Source of the DNA: Doryteuthis pealeii
Taxonomy: Eukaryota; Mollusca; Cephalopoda; Myopsida; Loliginidae
DNA: 64,000 bases
Assembly: GCA_023376005.1 (NCBI GenBank)
Contig: CM042179.1
Span: 18,307,423 to 18,371,422 of the forward strand
Direction of reading: 5' to 3'
Position numbers and translations under genes: made by a program. Shown here one piece after another: positions 19,141-29,838 of the stretch. Below the pieces are notes generated by a model, which saw nothing but the letters and a program-made list of their open reading frames with translations, was not told the DNA's origin and made no database searches. Position 1 is the first letter of the stretch, and each line of letters begins with the position of its first letter.

Positions 19141-20304
19141 TTTACTTTCTGTTCTACTGAAACAGTATTTACTAATGTGGCCCAATCGAAAGCACTTCCA
19201 ACACTTCGTCTTATTTCTATATCCAGTCCTGTTTTCTTTTCTTATTCGCCTGGGACAGGACTTCTTAACGTGACCTAACTGATCACAAACCCAGCACTTT
19301 CTATGAGGACAGTTGGCAGACATATGGCCTGGTTGTCCACAGTTCCAACATCTAAAGCTTATCGATCTAATTGGGGCCACCCTGGTCCTAATTACTCTGG
19401 TTGTTCCATAGGCCTTTCCCTGATTTCTTGGGACAGCTTTGGGACTAGCTGCTGGAGATTCTTTAGGCCTATCCTTATTCCGTCTATCCCATCCAGCTTC
19501 TTGTCTATTTCTACCTGTCGGACACTCTACGGACCTATGTCCTTCACCCTTACAGGTCCAACAAACCGTCCTGTTATGTCTCGGTGGGGGATTATGAAAT
19601 CCACGCCACACTGACCATGTTTCACGCCTGGGGTCTATTTCATCCTCCCAATCTTCACTTATTTCCTGGAGTATTCTCCACCCCCCTCTTGGGCCTGGGA
19701 CCCTTCTTTCCCAAATATTTCTCCCTCCTTCCTGAATTCTTTCCTGAGGTTGGCTCTTTCTAATTCGAGATCGATCCCAGAATCTCTCTCCATCTCGGGC
19801 TAGCTCTAACGCATCGGCCAACCTGGCCGGTCTCCCACGAAGTATCTCATTTCTCACTTCGTCGTCCTGTAAGGCATCTACATATAGATCCACCAGCTGG
19901 GCCTGGATCACCTTACATTCCCGAGCCGCCTCCTCCGGGTAGGCAAGCAACGCCAATTCGGCCGCTCTCTCACCTAACTCTGAAGGAGTTTCTCCAGATT
20001 CCTGCTTCAGCCTAAGTAACTTCCTGTTTGCCTCTATCTCGGTACGAACACTGGCATACTTTTCTATCACTCTGTTTTTCAAATCATCCCACCCTAAACC
20101 GGGACTTTTTTCAATCCATCTTCTTATGGATTTCGAAACCGGTCCCGCTGTTGCCTCAAATGCTAACAGCACCGATTCCCTCTCCGATAGTCCATTATCA
20201 AAATTTATGTTGTTAAAATTAAAATTAAAAATATGAAGAATCTTCAGAAAAGCCCATGACGTCACGGTTGCTGCTTCGTCCCAGAATTTGATCCAAGCGA
20301 ACAA
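19099..20304 (-). CDS. E6 Gag with four zinc knuckles
   Basis: A 401-codon open frame on the minus strand. Residues about 40-180 are helical capsid-like sequence (ESVLLAFEATAGPVSKSIRR, YASVRTEIEANRKLLRLKQE). Residues about 180-260 are rich in Arg, Glu and Trp. The C-terminal 150 residues hold four Cys-x2-Cys-x4-His-x4-Cys knuckles: CWTCKGEGHRSVEC, CWNCGQPGHMSANC, CWVCDQLGHVKKSC and CWKCFRLGHISKYC. The protein packages element RNA. The annotated ATG at 20304 gives a slightly odd hydrophobic N-terminus (WAFLKILHIFNFNFNNINF), so the true start could be internal. Four knuckles are more than the usual one to three for gypsy Gag. It is the best-preserved reading frame of E6; a frameshift separates it from the duplicated tail and protease. 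Confidence 0.85.
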   Translation of the reverse strand: MFAWIKFWDEAATVTSWAFLKILHIFNFNFNNINFDNGLSERESVLLAFEATAGPVSKSIRRWIEKSPGLGWDDLKNRVIEKYASVRTEIEANRKLLRLKQESGETPSELGERAAELALLAYPEEAARECKVIQAQLVDLYVDALQDDEVRNEILRGRPARLADALELARDGERFWDRSRIRKSQPQERIQEGGRNIWERRVPGPRGGWRILQEISEDWEDEIDPRRETWSVWRGFHNPPPRHNRTVCWTCKGEGHRSVECPTGRNRQEAGWDRRNKDRPKESPAASPKAVPRNQGKAYGTTRVIRTRVAPIRSISFRCWNCGQPGHMSANCPHRKCWVCDQLGHVKKSCPRRIRKENRTGYRNKTKCWKCFRLGHISKYCFSRTESKIESESCDSEERIM

Positions 20305-21723
20305 CTCCCACTATAATTGTTCCTTCGACACGTACGCCTTTGGGAAAAGGAAAGGGCCAAGCTTACAGAGAAATGTGACATCACGGATAGGGGCAAGGGA
20401 GAATTTCGCCTTTGAAACTTCAGTGTCGCGCTGGCCATTACCCTGGGTGGAACTTCGTAGCGTTTCGCTACCACACTGGGTTAGGAAAATCAACCAAGCA
20501 GTGTCGCAACAGACAGCCACCTGTGAGGATCTTTGTAGCAATGCTACCTCACAGGTCGATAAATTCAACACGCCTTGAGGAATTAGAGTATAACTCCCTC
20601 AAGTATGAAAAAAGGATAAGCCGGCACTCACTCGAAATTCAACAACCAAGAACAATAAGGAAATTTGTAGCATACGCTACCTTATTGTAACACGAAATCT
20701 ACATTCTAAGAACTCTCGACATTCAACTAAGAAATCTACATTCAAAGAACTTTCGACCAAAGAACTACGAAATTCATCTATCTAACAACTACGAAATTAC
20801 GACAAAAATGAACACTTGTTACCGGGCTCACACAGATAAGTTCCCCGCAAAACCATCGTTTTTTGCAAACCCTTACATCTAAATCTCTTTCTCTATCTAT
20901 CTATTAGTTACTACGCCACCCTCTATCAAATTGACGTTTATTCCTTCTTCTTTCTTCTATCTATTTTATTTGTTACATTAAAATTGTTAAACCTTAGTAT
21001 TTGTTATCGTGTTTTCTTTCATTCAGCATCCGATTTGAATTTGCGTATTTTCCCGCCCCCTTGAAATTATCTTCCCTTTGTACTTGAAAGGTTTATTCGC
21101 TTGTATATCAGAACTAGGATATTTTCCCCGGTATATTTACAAAGCGAATTTACCCGTACTCTGGAGTTAGAAGATATCCCCCATGTTGGTATTGGTGCTT
21201 CACGGCGCTAATCCCGATACCATAGATCAATTTCTTTTTTTCTATCGACTCTATCCAGTCTTGCAGTCTGGTAGAATCGCCCTTAAAAAATGGCACTCGC
21301 ATCCCACCTAATATCCTATGAAGGTTTTATCTTCCTAATCCACCCTCATCAGCTTCCTGACACCCCCTATTCAAACTATCTTGAGACCCGCTCACACTCA
21401 TTATACTCAAAAACACTGGCAAGGGATATATGACAACAAAGAAAAGGGAAAAACCAAAAGAGTGTCCTACCTTTAAACGATCCTTGCTTCCTCTGTTTCT
21501 GGGTTGCTGGTTCTCTCAGAATCTTTTTTTAAAAGTCAAATTGACTAGAGTCTCTTTCGTTTTTTTAAAAACAACTGTCGTCTCGTTCAAAGCTCCTGGG
21601 TTGCCGGGTCTCAATGCTTCAGCGTCCTTGCTGTCTGGGTTCCTGGGGTGGTTTCTTCTTGAGTTTTTTTTTTCCTCTGTGGTCACATTCCGGTCAAAAA
21701 TCCTTGGTCATTAAGGTACCAAA
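20305..21723 (-). other. E6 5' leader, long and non-coding
   Basis: About 1.4 kb between the 5' LTR and gag with no convincing frame on the minus strand. It includes near-repeated blocks such as gaaatctacattc.aagaact near 20690-20745. A primer site adjoining the LTR would lie just left of 21723 (minus tttggtaccttaatgacc), but the matching tRNA was not identified. Confidence 0.5.
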
Positions 21724-22881
21724 TATAACCCGTCGGTCGCTACCGAGCTAAAGGGCTCACAGAATCTCCGAAATTGGCCGTCAAGATCGGATTTTCTGCA
21801 TCAACCAAGGATTGCAGGGTCTCTATATTTGCTGGAAGTCTAGCCGAATGCCCATGCTGTGTTAAGATCTCAAACGACTAGAAATTTGCTATAGAAACTG
21901 ATGTCCAAGGTGAACGGCGGCCTAGTGGTCACATAAAAAAACAATGACTCTTTTTCTTCAAACTTAATAAAATTTATATTCAAATAACAAAAGAATACAA
22001 ACAATTATTTCTCAAGGCTTGTGGGAGTGATGTACCCATAACTAAATACTTCTGGTCTTCTGCAAAGTATTGTGCAAAACAGTTCGTAAGTTGACTAAGT
22101 TTTCAAAATGGTCTTAGCTGAAGTCAGTTACTCTCGGCTTTCAGTATTGCGTTAATCTTGTCAGCTAGCCCGGTCAGCTCATGTGATCCTCAAACAATCA
22201 CAACGTCCTCTTTCAAGCCCGGCGTGGCTTCATCTCCTCGTTTGGCCTCGTCTGCCCGTTCGGCCTCGTCTGCTTCTCAAACCAAAAACGTCTGAGTTAA
22301 ATAATATTTCAATCGGTAGAATTTTATTTCCGGCCGGCATGAAGATATTAGTAACCCTCTCTGGACATCATATTCTGGAAAGGCACCGCCTACTTCTAGT
22401 TCAAACCAGCCAATCGAATTTACTTCTGCTCACCAATCTAAGTGCCATCTCTTCCGGCCACTTGAATGTTTTTTAAATACATTTGACTTTCTTTAATTTC
22501 GATTTTCAACAAGGGTTTATCTCCATTCTTAAGTGTTTAAGGAAACAATAAACAAAAGATTCTCTTTAATTCCGGTTTTTCATTTTCCGGTAATCTATAA
22601 AACAGGATTTATCTTTTTCCGTGCGACATCAGTCTTGGTCACTTCAAAAGGACCGTCTCCATCACCGCCGACTCTCGCTTCTGGGATTTCCGACCTACTT
22701 GAGATTTTACTACTGATATGGTCAGCCCTATCCCGGCCACACATCCGCCTCGACTCCCCGGTCGAGGTCATTTCCGGATCGCCCATCTGTTTTGAATCTA
22801 CGGCCGAGGTCAGCCGGCGAATTATATTTCCGTTTTTTTCTTTCTTTCTTTCTTCTAATTTCAAAACCTAAATCGGTCACA
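21724..22881 (-). mobile_element. E6 right (5') LTR, about 1158 bp
   Basis: Second copy of the E6 LTR (tataacccgtcggtcgctac to aaatcggtcaca). Differences from the left copy are scattered single substitutions and a few small indels, for example ggcagat against ggcatgaagat. Confidence 0.9.
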
Positions 22882-22885
22882 CTTT
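22882..22885. repeat. E6 target-site duplication, right
   Basis: cttt directly after the right LTR, as before the left LTR. Confidence 0.8.
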
Positions 22886-23135
22886 GACAAGTTGAATTTG
22901 TCGAATTTCAAGGTTTGCTCCTGGAAGCGAGTGGCAACTTATTTATCAATTCAGTCTGAGGGAGTTAACTCATTCAGGTCCTTACAGGTTTAAGCCGAAC
23001 CGACCACTGACTGTTTTCTCGTTAACAGTGGGGATCGATGACGTAGCAGAAGGGCACTGGAATCTGGTGCCTTAGAGTCCCAAGGCTTTCGGCTTAAGAA
23101 ATGGGACATATCTTTAATAGACACGTCATCTTTAA
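22886..23135. other. Short spacer between E6 and the 116-bp repeat
   Basis: No coding signal and no repeat recognised. Confidence 0.4.
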
Positions 23136-23251
23136 TCAAGTTTTTATTGTGATTTTTAAAGGAAATTTTCATATACGTTTAAATTCGTGTTTTCTTTTTT
23201 TGACATATACTTTAGTCATTTTTTATTTGATTTTTAAAGGAAATTTTCATA
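23136..23251 (+). repeat. 116-bp direct repeat, left copy, beside E7
   Basis: Matches 29839-29954 with a single difference (atactttag against atacgttag). Each copy contains tgatttttaaaggaaatttt twice. The two copies bracket E7 directly. Confidence 0.9.
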
Positions 23252-23388
23252 TATTCCCAACAACAAGAAAAAATGCAATTTCATTGCATTGGGAACATAC
23301 ATTCACTGTTCATTTTTCTTTTTTCTTTTTATTCAAGCTTTCAATATTTTTTGAATAGTCTAATGACCACATTTAAATTTTTTTTTCT
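23252..23388. other. AT-rich end of E7, function unclear
   Basis: Includes aatgcaatttcattgcatt, a near-palindrome at 23272-23290. Possibly the 3' untranslated part of E7. Confidence 0.35.
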
Positions 23389-24804
23389 TCAATAATATAA
23401 ATATTGATCATTCGCAGGTCTTTTCCTCATTCTTGTACTTCCCTTTCTTTTCGGCCGTGATGAGGGTTGAACATTAGAATCCGTTGATTTTAAATTGTCA
23501 GTTTCAGGTGAGAGAGGATGATAGTCATGTGTTAAAGTCAACTCCAATGGATAGAGATGTTTTAGTGAATGTTTTTGTGTTAAACCATCTACCCTTTTTA
23601 CGTTAGCTGAACGTATTTTGTTGTCTTCTCCTCGGAAAAGTTCAACAACTCCCCCAAGTTGCCAATAAGGTCTTGGCTTGATTGGATTTCTTATCAGTAA
23701 CACATCATCAGTTTTAATTTTCTCAGAATAATTGGTTTCGTGCAAGCCCTTGCAATTTTCTCTTAAACTGAGTAAATATTACTCGTACCACATTTCTCGA
23801 AATTTAACCAACATCTCGTCACGAATTTCAATGCTTTTTAACAATAAATCTCTTGAAGGCGGACCGGTCTCCCAAATGTTTTGAACCTTAGGTTTTAGAA
23901 TGAGTTCGCTGTTAACATTAGGGCGCAAAAAACAATTAGGGGTTATTACTTGTAGATCACTGTCAGATGAACATCCATATGTAAGGGGCCTAGTATTAAT
24001 AGCATTTTGTATGTCAAAGAGTAGGGTTAGTAGTTCAAAATATTCTATTTTGGATCGACCGATTGTTTTATAGAGACATGATTTTATAACTCCTATAAGG
24101 CGTTCCCATGTACTTCCTACCCAAGGGGAATACAAGGGTATTTTAATATGTTTTATTTTGTAGTTTTAAAATTGTTTATCAAAGTTGTCAGAATGTACCT
24201 GTTGTTCTATAATATCACCTCCCTTAGTAGTGCTAAATGATCTTGCATTGTCACTAAAAATGTGAGAGGGTATTCCATGTACATTAGTGAACCTTATCAA
24301 TGCTTGAACAAATGCTGTAGAAGTCATGTCTTCAACAAGTTCAATATGAACTGCTCTAACACTGAGACAAGTGAAAATTAATATGTACATTTTTGTAGTA
24401 CCAGTTTTCTGTTTAACCCATAAATGTCCAGTGTAGTCTATGCCTGTCTGTAGAAAGGGTCTCACAAAATTAACTCTATGCTTGGGCAAGTTGGTTATTT
24501 TAGGATATCTAAAAGCTAAGTTATTAATTTTTTTGCATGTGAAGCATTTAGATATTATACTTTTTACTGCTTGTCGGGCTTGGGGTACCCAAAATCCTGA
24601 CATTCTCAATTTAGTTACAGTAGCATTGATGCCTAAATGTTTACATTTATGATGACAGTCATTTATTAACAATTCGGTTAAGGAATGATGTTTAGCTATT
24701 AAAATGGGATAGATCAAACCATATCCATAACCTTGGGTATTAGCAATCACACCGTCAGTTCTCAGTAATTCATCAGAGTCCAAGAATAGATTAAGATTTC
24801 TCAC
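23389..24804 (-). pseudogene. E7 BEL/Pao integrase with C-terminal domain
   Basis: Minus-strand integrase in one frame throughout, interrupted by in-frame TAA codons near 24165 and 23778. From 24804 down: an HHCC zinc domain (HHKCKHLGINATVTKLRMSG then CFTCKK), a core with GIDYTGHLWV (Asp), HIFSDNARSFSTTKG (Asp) and SPWVGSTWERLIGVIKS (Glu), then RNAINTRPLTYG-type residues. The C-terminal domain typical of BEL/Pao pol is DDVLLIRNPIKPRPYWQLGG and GLTQKHSLKHLYPLEL. All three catalytic acids are visible. The C-terminus is basic (SSRPKRKGSTRMRKR). It would insert cDNA into the host genome. Decay is by substitution only in this part, unlike the indel-ridden gypsy copies nearby. Confidence 0.9.
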
Positions 24805-25650
24805 TAGATCTGGAATTTTATTTTCTTTAGGATTTTTTATATAGTCTATTTCTTTAAAGAAGGTTTATTCTTGCATAACCTTAAACAAATATAACTTCGC
24901 TCTGTGATCACTTTCAGGACAATCCTTGTTGTGTTTACAATTATTTATAAATTTGAATACGAACGCTGTCGCTTTAATCAGCTTTGCCAATTTCGAAAAT
25001 CTTTCAAAGGGTATCATAGGTTTTAATTTTGGATATGTTGCAGTATTATGAAGATTTATAGACTTTATGATATCTTTATTGGCAGCATTTAAACAATTGA
25101 GATTATTATCAGGCCATTTCAGAGGGCTTTCTGTTAACCAATTTGGACCACATGTTCAATATGTTAAATTTTGTTGAAATTTGTCAAAGGTTATTCCTCC
25201 AGATAAAAGATCAGCAGGATTTTCACTAGAAGTAACATATTTAAAATATATCTTAATTGAATATTTAGAATCTATCTCTTTTATCATTTTATGTATATCT
25301 TTTATTCTATTCCTCGTGTAAAGACTTTTCGTTTTAATATTATCCGAGAGGATCCATGACAAAACAACCTGAGCGTCTACAGAAAGGTAAATGTTATCTA
25401 TTTTAATATGAGAGTAGGCTTCTAATAAGGTGGGTAAACACTTTACTGCTAAATATACTCCTAATAATTCTAGGGTGGGTAGTGTTTTAGGTTTCATTGG
25501 TGCTACCTTGGCTTTTGAAAATAGTATACTAGCTTTTGTATTTTGTACACCATATGCAACGAATCCATAGGCGTATGGAGATGCATCACAAAAGATACAC
25601 AGATTCATAGGGCTATCTTTATCAACAGAGTATCTGGGAAAGGATAAAGA
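24805..25650 (-). pseudogene. E7 BEL/Pao RNase H and linker
   Basis: Continues in the integrase frame. RNase H from about 25620: MNLCIFCDASPYAYGFVAYG (catalytic Asp), LPTLELLGVYLAVKCLPTLL (Glu), IYLSVDAQVVLSWILSD (Asp) and VTSSENPADLLSGGI. This is the Pao-type RNase H with SENPAD at the end. A TGA at about 25153-25155 replaces a codon where relatives usually have Trp. A TAA at about 24864 lies just before FFKEIDYIKNPKENKIP. Otherwise the linker is open. Confidence 0.88.
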
Positions 25651-25678
25651 ACTAAGGTTTGCTAAATCTTCTGCTAAA

Positions 25679-27379
25679 TTAGACCATATTTTTTTTTTCT
25701 TCGACTGTTATAGTTTCATCCCAACCCAGGTTTAATGACCACAATCTTCTTATCAATATTTTGGATCTCACTGTAACAGGCAGACATAGAGATAGAGGAT
25801 CGAAAATTTTTGAAGATTGAGAAAGTATTTTTCTCTTTGTGTTTGCTTCTTGCAAGACTTCTTTGTTAGATATGTGTAGGGTATCTCTATTTGGATTGTA
25901 CTTGTAGCCTAATACGTTTTCAAATTCACAACCATGGTCCGCTATTCTATTATCCTTTATCATTAATTTTTTGAGTTGTTCACAATTAGAGTTACAGGAT
26001 CTTAAGTCAAAATTACCTAATTTTAATCTTTCTACAGCTTCTGTATATAATGAAATCAATTCTTCTGTAGAGTTACTAGTCTTGCTTAAATTATCCACAT
26101 AAAAGTTATTTAGTAACATATCGGTACATGAATCTTTTGGGAATCGTTCAGCATGATGCTTTAAAACAAAGTTTAGAATAAAGGGGCTTGCATTGAACCC
26201 GATGATTAATGTAGTGTACCTAAAACATAATAATTCATCTCCCTCCTTAAGGAAGAAACAGAATCTGTTCTTATCCTTTTCGGGGTTCAATCTAATCATC
26301 AAGAAAGCTTTTCTGATGTCGGCTAACATTACATATTTATTTGTTTTAAAAAGAAGCAAAAGTCTCAGCATGTCACTCAGAAGGTTAATTCCAGGGTAAG
26401 CCGCCTCATTAAGAGAACAGCTCCCCTTATTTTTTAACGAGCAATTGAAAACCGGTCTTATTTTTGTTGTTACTTGAGTATCAAGCTTGATCACAGGTCT
26501 GTGTGGGATCCAGGTATAATTGGAAAATTCAGTTGGATTTACTTTAATTCTTTCAATTATTCCATCACTCTCTTGTTGGTAAAAAACATCGTTATATTTT
26601 TTAATTAAATTTTTACTTTCAAGGTACCTATTAGTTTTTTCAAGTACTTTAAGTGCTACAGAATAATTCGAAGGGACTGTTTTAATTTTATCTTCATGCC
26701 ATGGTAGGTCTACATAGTATGCATTATTTCTGTAGTGAATGGAATTTTTAAATTCTTTTATTTTAACTTTGTCATAATCACTGACAGAATTATCCTCATT
26801 AAAGGAGGATCCTAAACTATCTACCTCAAACATATTTTCTAAATTTCTCTCTACCAAACTTTCATCAAATAATTCTCCCATAGGATCTGAATAACTCTTT
26901 TTGGGGTTCAAAACGAAATTTACTCGCGAGATTGGACAATGGGAGTAGTTGGATATTATCGTATAATAATTATTTTCTAGGGGTTCTACCTTTTTATTTC
27001 CCACAGGTTTTATTTGATTTTTATGAAGAAAATGTTGGCTATTTCCAAAGGGAGCAATACCACTGGGAAACATCCAAGCAGAACCTTTCATACAATTTAT
27101 AATCTTTACATTTTTCATAAATTGTATTATGTCTACTCCTATAAGACCATGCACGCTAATTACTTCCTCGTCATTGTTAGTGAAGGCTAAATTGTAGTTT
27201 AGGTCTTTTAAGTTGTGTAAAACATTTTTGTAATTATCAAATTTAAATTCAATATCAAAGTCATCGTCAACCAAGACAGGTAAAGGCAATTTTTTTTCTT
27301 TATTTACTTCGATTTCTAAAGTCACTTGATTTAATTTTTTAACTTTAGAACCTAGGAACGTTTTTATTTCGAATTCCAC
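25679..27379 (-). CDS. E7 BEL/Pao protease end and reverse transcriptase
   Basis: A 566-codon open minus-strand segment. The N-terminal third is the protease C-terminal part (LPVLVDDDFDIEFKFDNYKN, IGVDIIQF). Then comes the BEL/Pao RT: KIRPVFNCSLKNKGSCSLNE, ADIRKAFLMIRLNPEKD (motif A Asp), FRYTTLIIGFNASPFILNFV and NNFYVDNLSKTSNSTEEL. At the catalytic loop the second acid is Asn (26090-26092). Whether that is normal for this BEL lineage or a lesion cannot be told here. The connection ends in QANTKRKILSQSSKIFDPLS. The frame ends in an A-run (25683-25692) where a one-base change separates it from RNase H. An in-frame TAA separates it from the protease active site. Confidence 0.9.
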   Translation of the reverse strand: MEFEIKTFLGSKVKKLNQVTLEIEVNKEKKLPLPVLVDDDFDIEFKFDNYKNVLHNLKDLNYNLAFTNNDEEVISVHGLIGVDIIQFMKNVKIINCMKGSAWMFPSGIAPFGNSQHFLHKNQIKPVGNKKVEPLENNYYTIISNYSHCPISRVNFVLNPKKSYSDPMGELFDESLVERNLENMFEVDSLGSSFNEDNSVSDYDKVKIKEFKNSIHYRNNAYYVDLPWHEDKIKTVPSNYSVALKVLEKTNRYLESKNLIKKYNDVFYQQESDGIIERIKVNPTEFSNYTWIPHRPVIKLDTQVTTKIRPVFNCSLKNKGSCSLNEAAYPGINLLSDMLRLLLLFKTNKYVMLADIRKAFLMIRLNPEKDKNRFCFFLKEGDELLCFRYTTLIIGFNASPFILNFVLKHHAERFPKDSCTDMLLNNFYVDNLSKTSNSTEELISLYTEAVERLKLGNFDLRSCNSNCEQLKKLMIKDNRIADHGCEFENVLGYKYNPNRDTLHISNKEVLQEANTKRKILSQSSKIFDPLSLCLPVTVRSKILIRRLWSLNLGWDETITVEEKKNMV

Positions 27380-28087
27380 CGGGGCAAGATCAGATTAACT
27401 ACAACCCAATTTATTAATGACACGTTTAGAGAAATAAGATCTCTGACTTCCAGTGTCAAATAAGCAGTTAAACTTACAGGTTTCCTTTCCCTTGATTATT
27501 GTAACACCGACTATAGGGAGAATATATGGTTGTTCCCTTAATTCTAAGTTCGTGTATACCGTTGAAAATGTAGCGGAGTTATCTCTCTTTGTTTTGGGTT
27601 CGCATAAGGGAGTAATATCTTTACTCGTTTTGCATTCCTCGCATTGAAATGGTAACTTGTTTAAATTTCCTGGGCAGTCTTCGCTTTTATGTTTTGCGCT
27701 AGAACATAGAATGCAGAGATTCAATTCTCTGCACCTAGCTTTTCTGGACAGAACGTTAGGATACTTAGTACAATAACTAATTTTGTGACCGTCAACATTA
27801 CATAGTCTGCAGTGGAGATTATATTTGCCTGCGTTCGTAGCAAAGTTTTCTAGTGTAGAAACAGGGGTTTCGTCTGCTACGGGCTTACTTCTCCTTTCTA
27901 AATGTCTGAAATTTTTCGAGAGATAAGGAGACTCGGATGTTCTTTTATACGTATTCGTTTTAACTAAAGTTTTTATAATGTCATTACAGTTCTCGAATAT
28001 TTGTTTTATCGTTGGGTAATTATTCCCTATTTTACATATTAGCTCTTTTTGAAGTATTCCTGGTAGCTTGCTAAATATTAAATGACT
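27380..28087 (-). pseudogene. E7 BEL/Pao Gag end, zinc knuckles and protease active site
   Basis: Minus-strand open stretch immediately left of solo LTR E8. It encodes the Gag C-terminal part (LPGILQKELICKIGNNYPTI), two Cys-x2-Cys-x4-His-x4-Cys knuckles (CRLCNVDGHKISYC and CILCSSAKHKSEDC) and a CEEC pair. The protease start follows with CLFDTGSQRSYFSKRVINK (Asp-Thr-Gly at 27449-27457). This knuckle-protease arrangement is the BEL/Pao pattern. A TAA at about 27392-27394 breaks Gag-Pol before the next block. The E8 insertion separates it from the Gag N-terminal half. Confidence 0.88.
28084..28087. repeat. E8 target-site duplication, left
   Basis: gact, repeated at 29243-29246. Confidence 0.85.
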
Positions 28088-29242
28088 TGTTGTGGGGCCG
28101 ATAAGGATGTCGACCCCACAGACTTTTGAATAAGTGAAACGACTGGAGGCAATGAAAGAGACAAAGGCAGAGGATTTAGATGGCAGGAAGTAACCAGGTG
28201 GTCAATTTATTCACGAGAATTGACAAAGGTAAATCGGCAAGTTAAGTTTTCGTCGCTCGAGGTTGGTCGCTCAACGTTCGGTCAGTCCTTCGTTAATCTG
28301 GGTGGATAGGTCGTCCGTTGTCGGATAGGCAGCTGGAATCCGGAATCGGGATACAGTGCGTCTACGGGTTTCGGTTGACGTCGTGGTCGGTCGGTAACGG
28401 TCTCGGCTTGCGGTTGTATCGGCTGCGAGCTCCGGTCGTAGTCCCGTCGAGGACTGTTCGGGTACGAGCGTGAAACGTAACAGCGACGGACCGTTCGCTT
28501 AGCACGTGCGTTGCTTGGGTCTGATTGGCCGCGGTTATGCGGGATTTCAGACCAGGCTGGTACGTGTGCGCAAATGCCTCGAGTAGCTAGGTGTTTGCTC
28601 GGCGGAAGATCGAGTCGGATCTACCAAGCTAGGACCCAGCGTACTGTCGGCGAGGGACGCCTATCTGGTCGTAAGATCCAGATCTTCTAGGGATTTCGCC
28701 CTAGGATCGCATTCGTGGTTAAGGAAAGACTGAGGTGAAAAGGGCCGACTGGTTAGCTCTGAAAAGAGCTGGGTTTGTTTAGCCTTGAAAAAGGCTGATA
28801 TTGCTGGACTGGAAATGTTTGTGTCATCACCGCGTCGTCTAGCGTCAAAGAAAGGCAGGTCGTTCCAGCAGCGTAGAGAGGCAGGGCGGTCAGGAATCAG
28901 GAAAGGCCATTTGTTCAGAATAGGAATCAGGATCGTTAACTGTCGGTGGCTGGCTGGAACTGTCCTCGTCATCGCAAACGACTTTCTTAAATACCCGAAA
29001 TTTGCCGGAAATATCGAATGACGTCAGGGAAAAGTTCGTTAGAAATGATGATGACATAGTTTTGACTACGTGACCCAATACATGTGAAAGTGGGTGGAGC
29101 TTAAAGAGTTAAAGCTGGGCAAAAACTGGATATATCTGGTCAGAAATGGAAAGGGGTTTGCTTACGTGCGAAAATGCACACGCGTGCTCTGATTACGTGC
29201 GTTCGTTCAGAGAAAGGGGTCAAGGCTGTTTTGGCCCCGACA
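28088..29242 (-). mobile_element. E8 solo LTR, 1155 bp, inside E7 gag
   Basis: Begins TGTTGTGGGGCC and ends GGCCCCGACA, flanked by GACT duplications. More GC-rich than its surroundings at 28240-28680. No internal region, so it is a solo LTR. Orientation is inferred as minus from a tttattc near 28204. Its left end holds a strong hairpin (gtgggg...ccccac). Removing it leaves the E7 gag frame continuous. Confidence 0.88.
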
Positions 29243-29246
29243 GACT
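29243..29246. repeat. E8 target-site duplication, right
   Basis: gact directly after the LTR. Confidence 0.85.
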
Positions 29247-29838
29247 AATCAATAAAAATCCTGATTCGCTTTCTTCAAAAAGATTTATGCCGTAGGAAGT
29301 TTTTAACTCGCTTAAATCCGCCTTTATTTCAGCTAAATACTGTTTCACATTATTATAATTAGTGTCAAACTTTGGAGTGGTATTTATTATTTGTTTATAT
29401 ATTTCATCTATGATAAATGGTATATCTAGGAATTCTTCTTTTAACAGTTCTAAGGCTACGTCGAAGTTTTCGTCTTCTAATGTTAGATGAGAAATTATTT
29501 GCGACGCGTATCCTGTGAGGTAACCCTTAAGTAAAGACAACTTCGTTCTCTTTGACTTAATCGAAGATGTACAGTTGGAAAATTGAACAAGAAAATTTTA
29601 AAATTCGAATTTGCTTACGTTTTTTCCGCTAAATTTTGAACACTGCAGTTTCGGTGCTTGAATAAACATATCTAAACCTTCTATAGTCGTAGAATTCCTA
29701 TCTATCTTTTCCTCCGATGGATTACTGCTAATATTTAGTTGTTCTAGGGCTATCATCATATCGTGCATCTTTGAGGTGACCGTTAAACTATATACGCTCT
29801 CTTCTATTTCGTCTTGTTCTACATCGCTTTCTTTTGTG
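29243..29838 (-). pseudogene. E7 BEL/Pao Gag N-terminal half
   Basis: The minus strand, from 29838 down, reads DVEQDEIEESVYSLTVTSKM, then APKLQCSKFSGKNVSKFEF, then a TAA at about 29598-29600. It continues in frame NFLVQFSNCTSSIKSKRTKL, LLKGYLTGYASQIISHLTLE, LELLKEEFLDIPFIIDEIYK and ends in ESESGFLLIS at E8. The LPKL..FSG then K..L...L.G.A pattern is the BEL/Pao Gag domain known as DUF1759. The N-terminus is lost where the 116-bp repeat begins at 29839. Confidence 0.82.
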
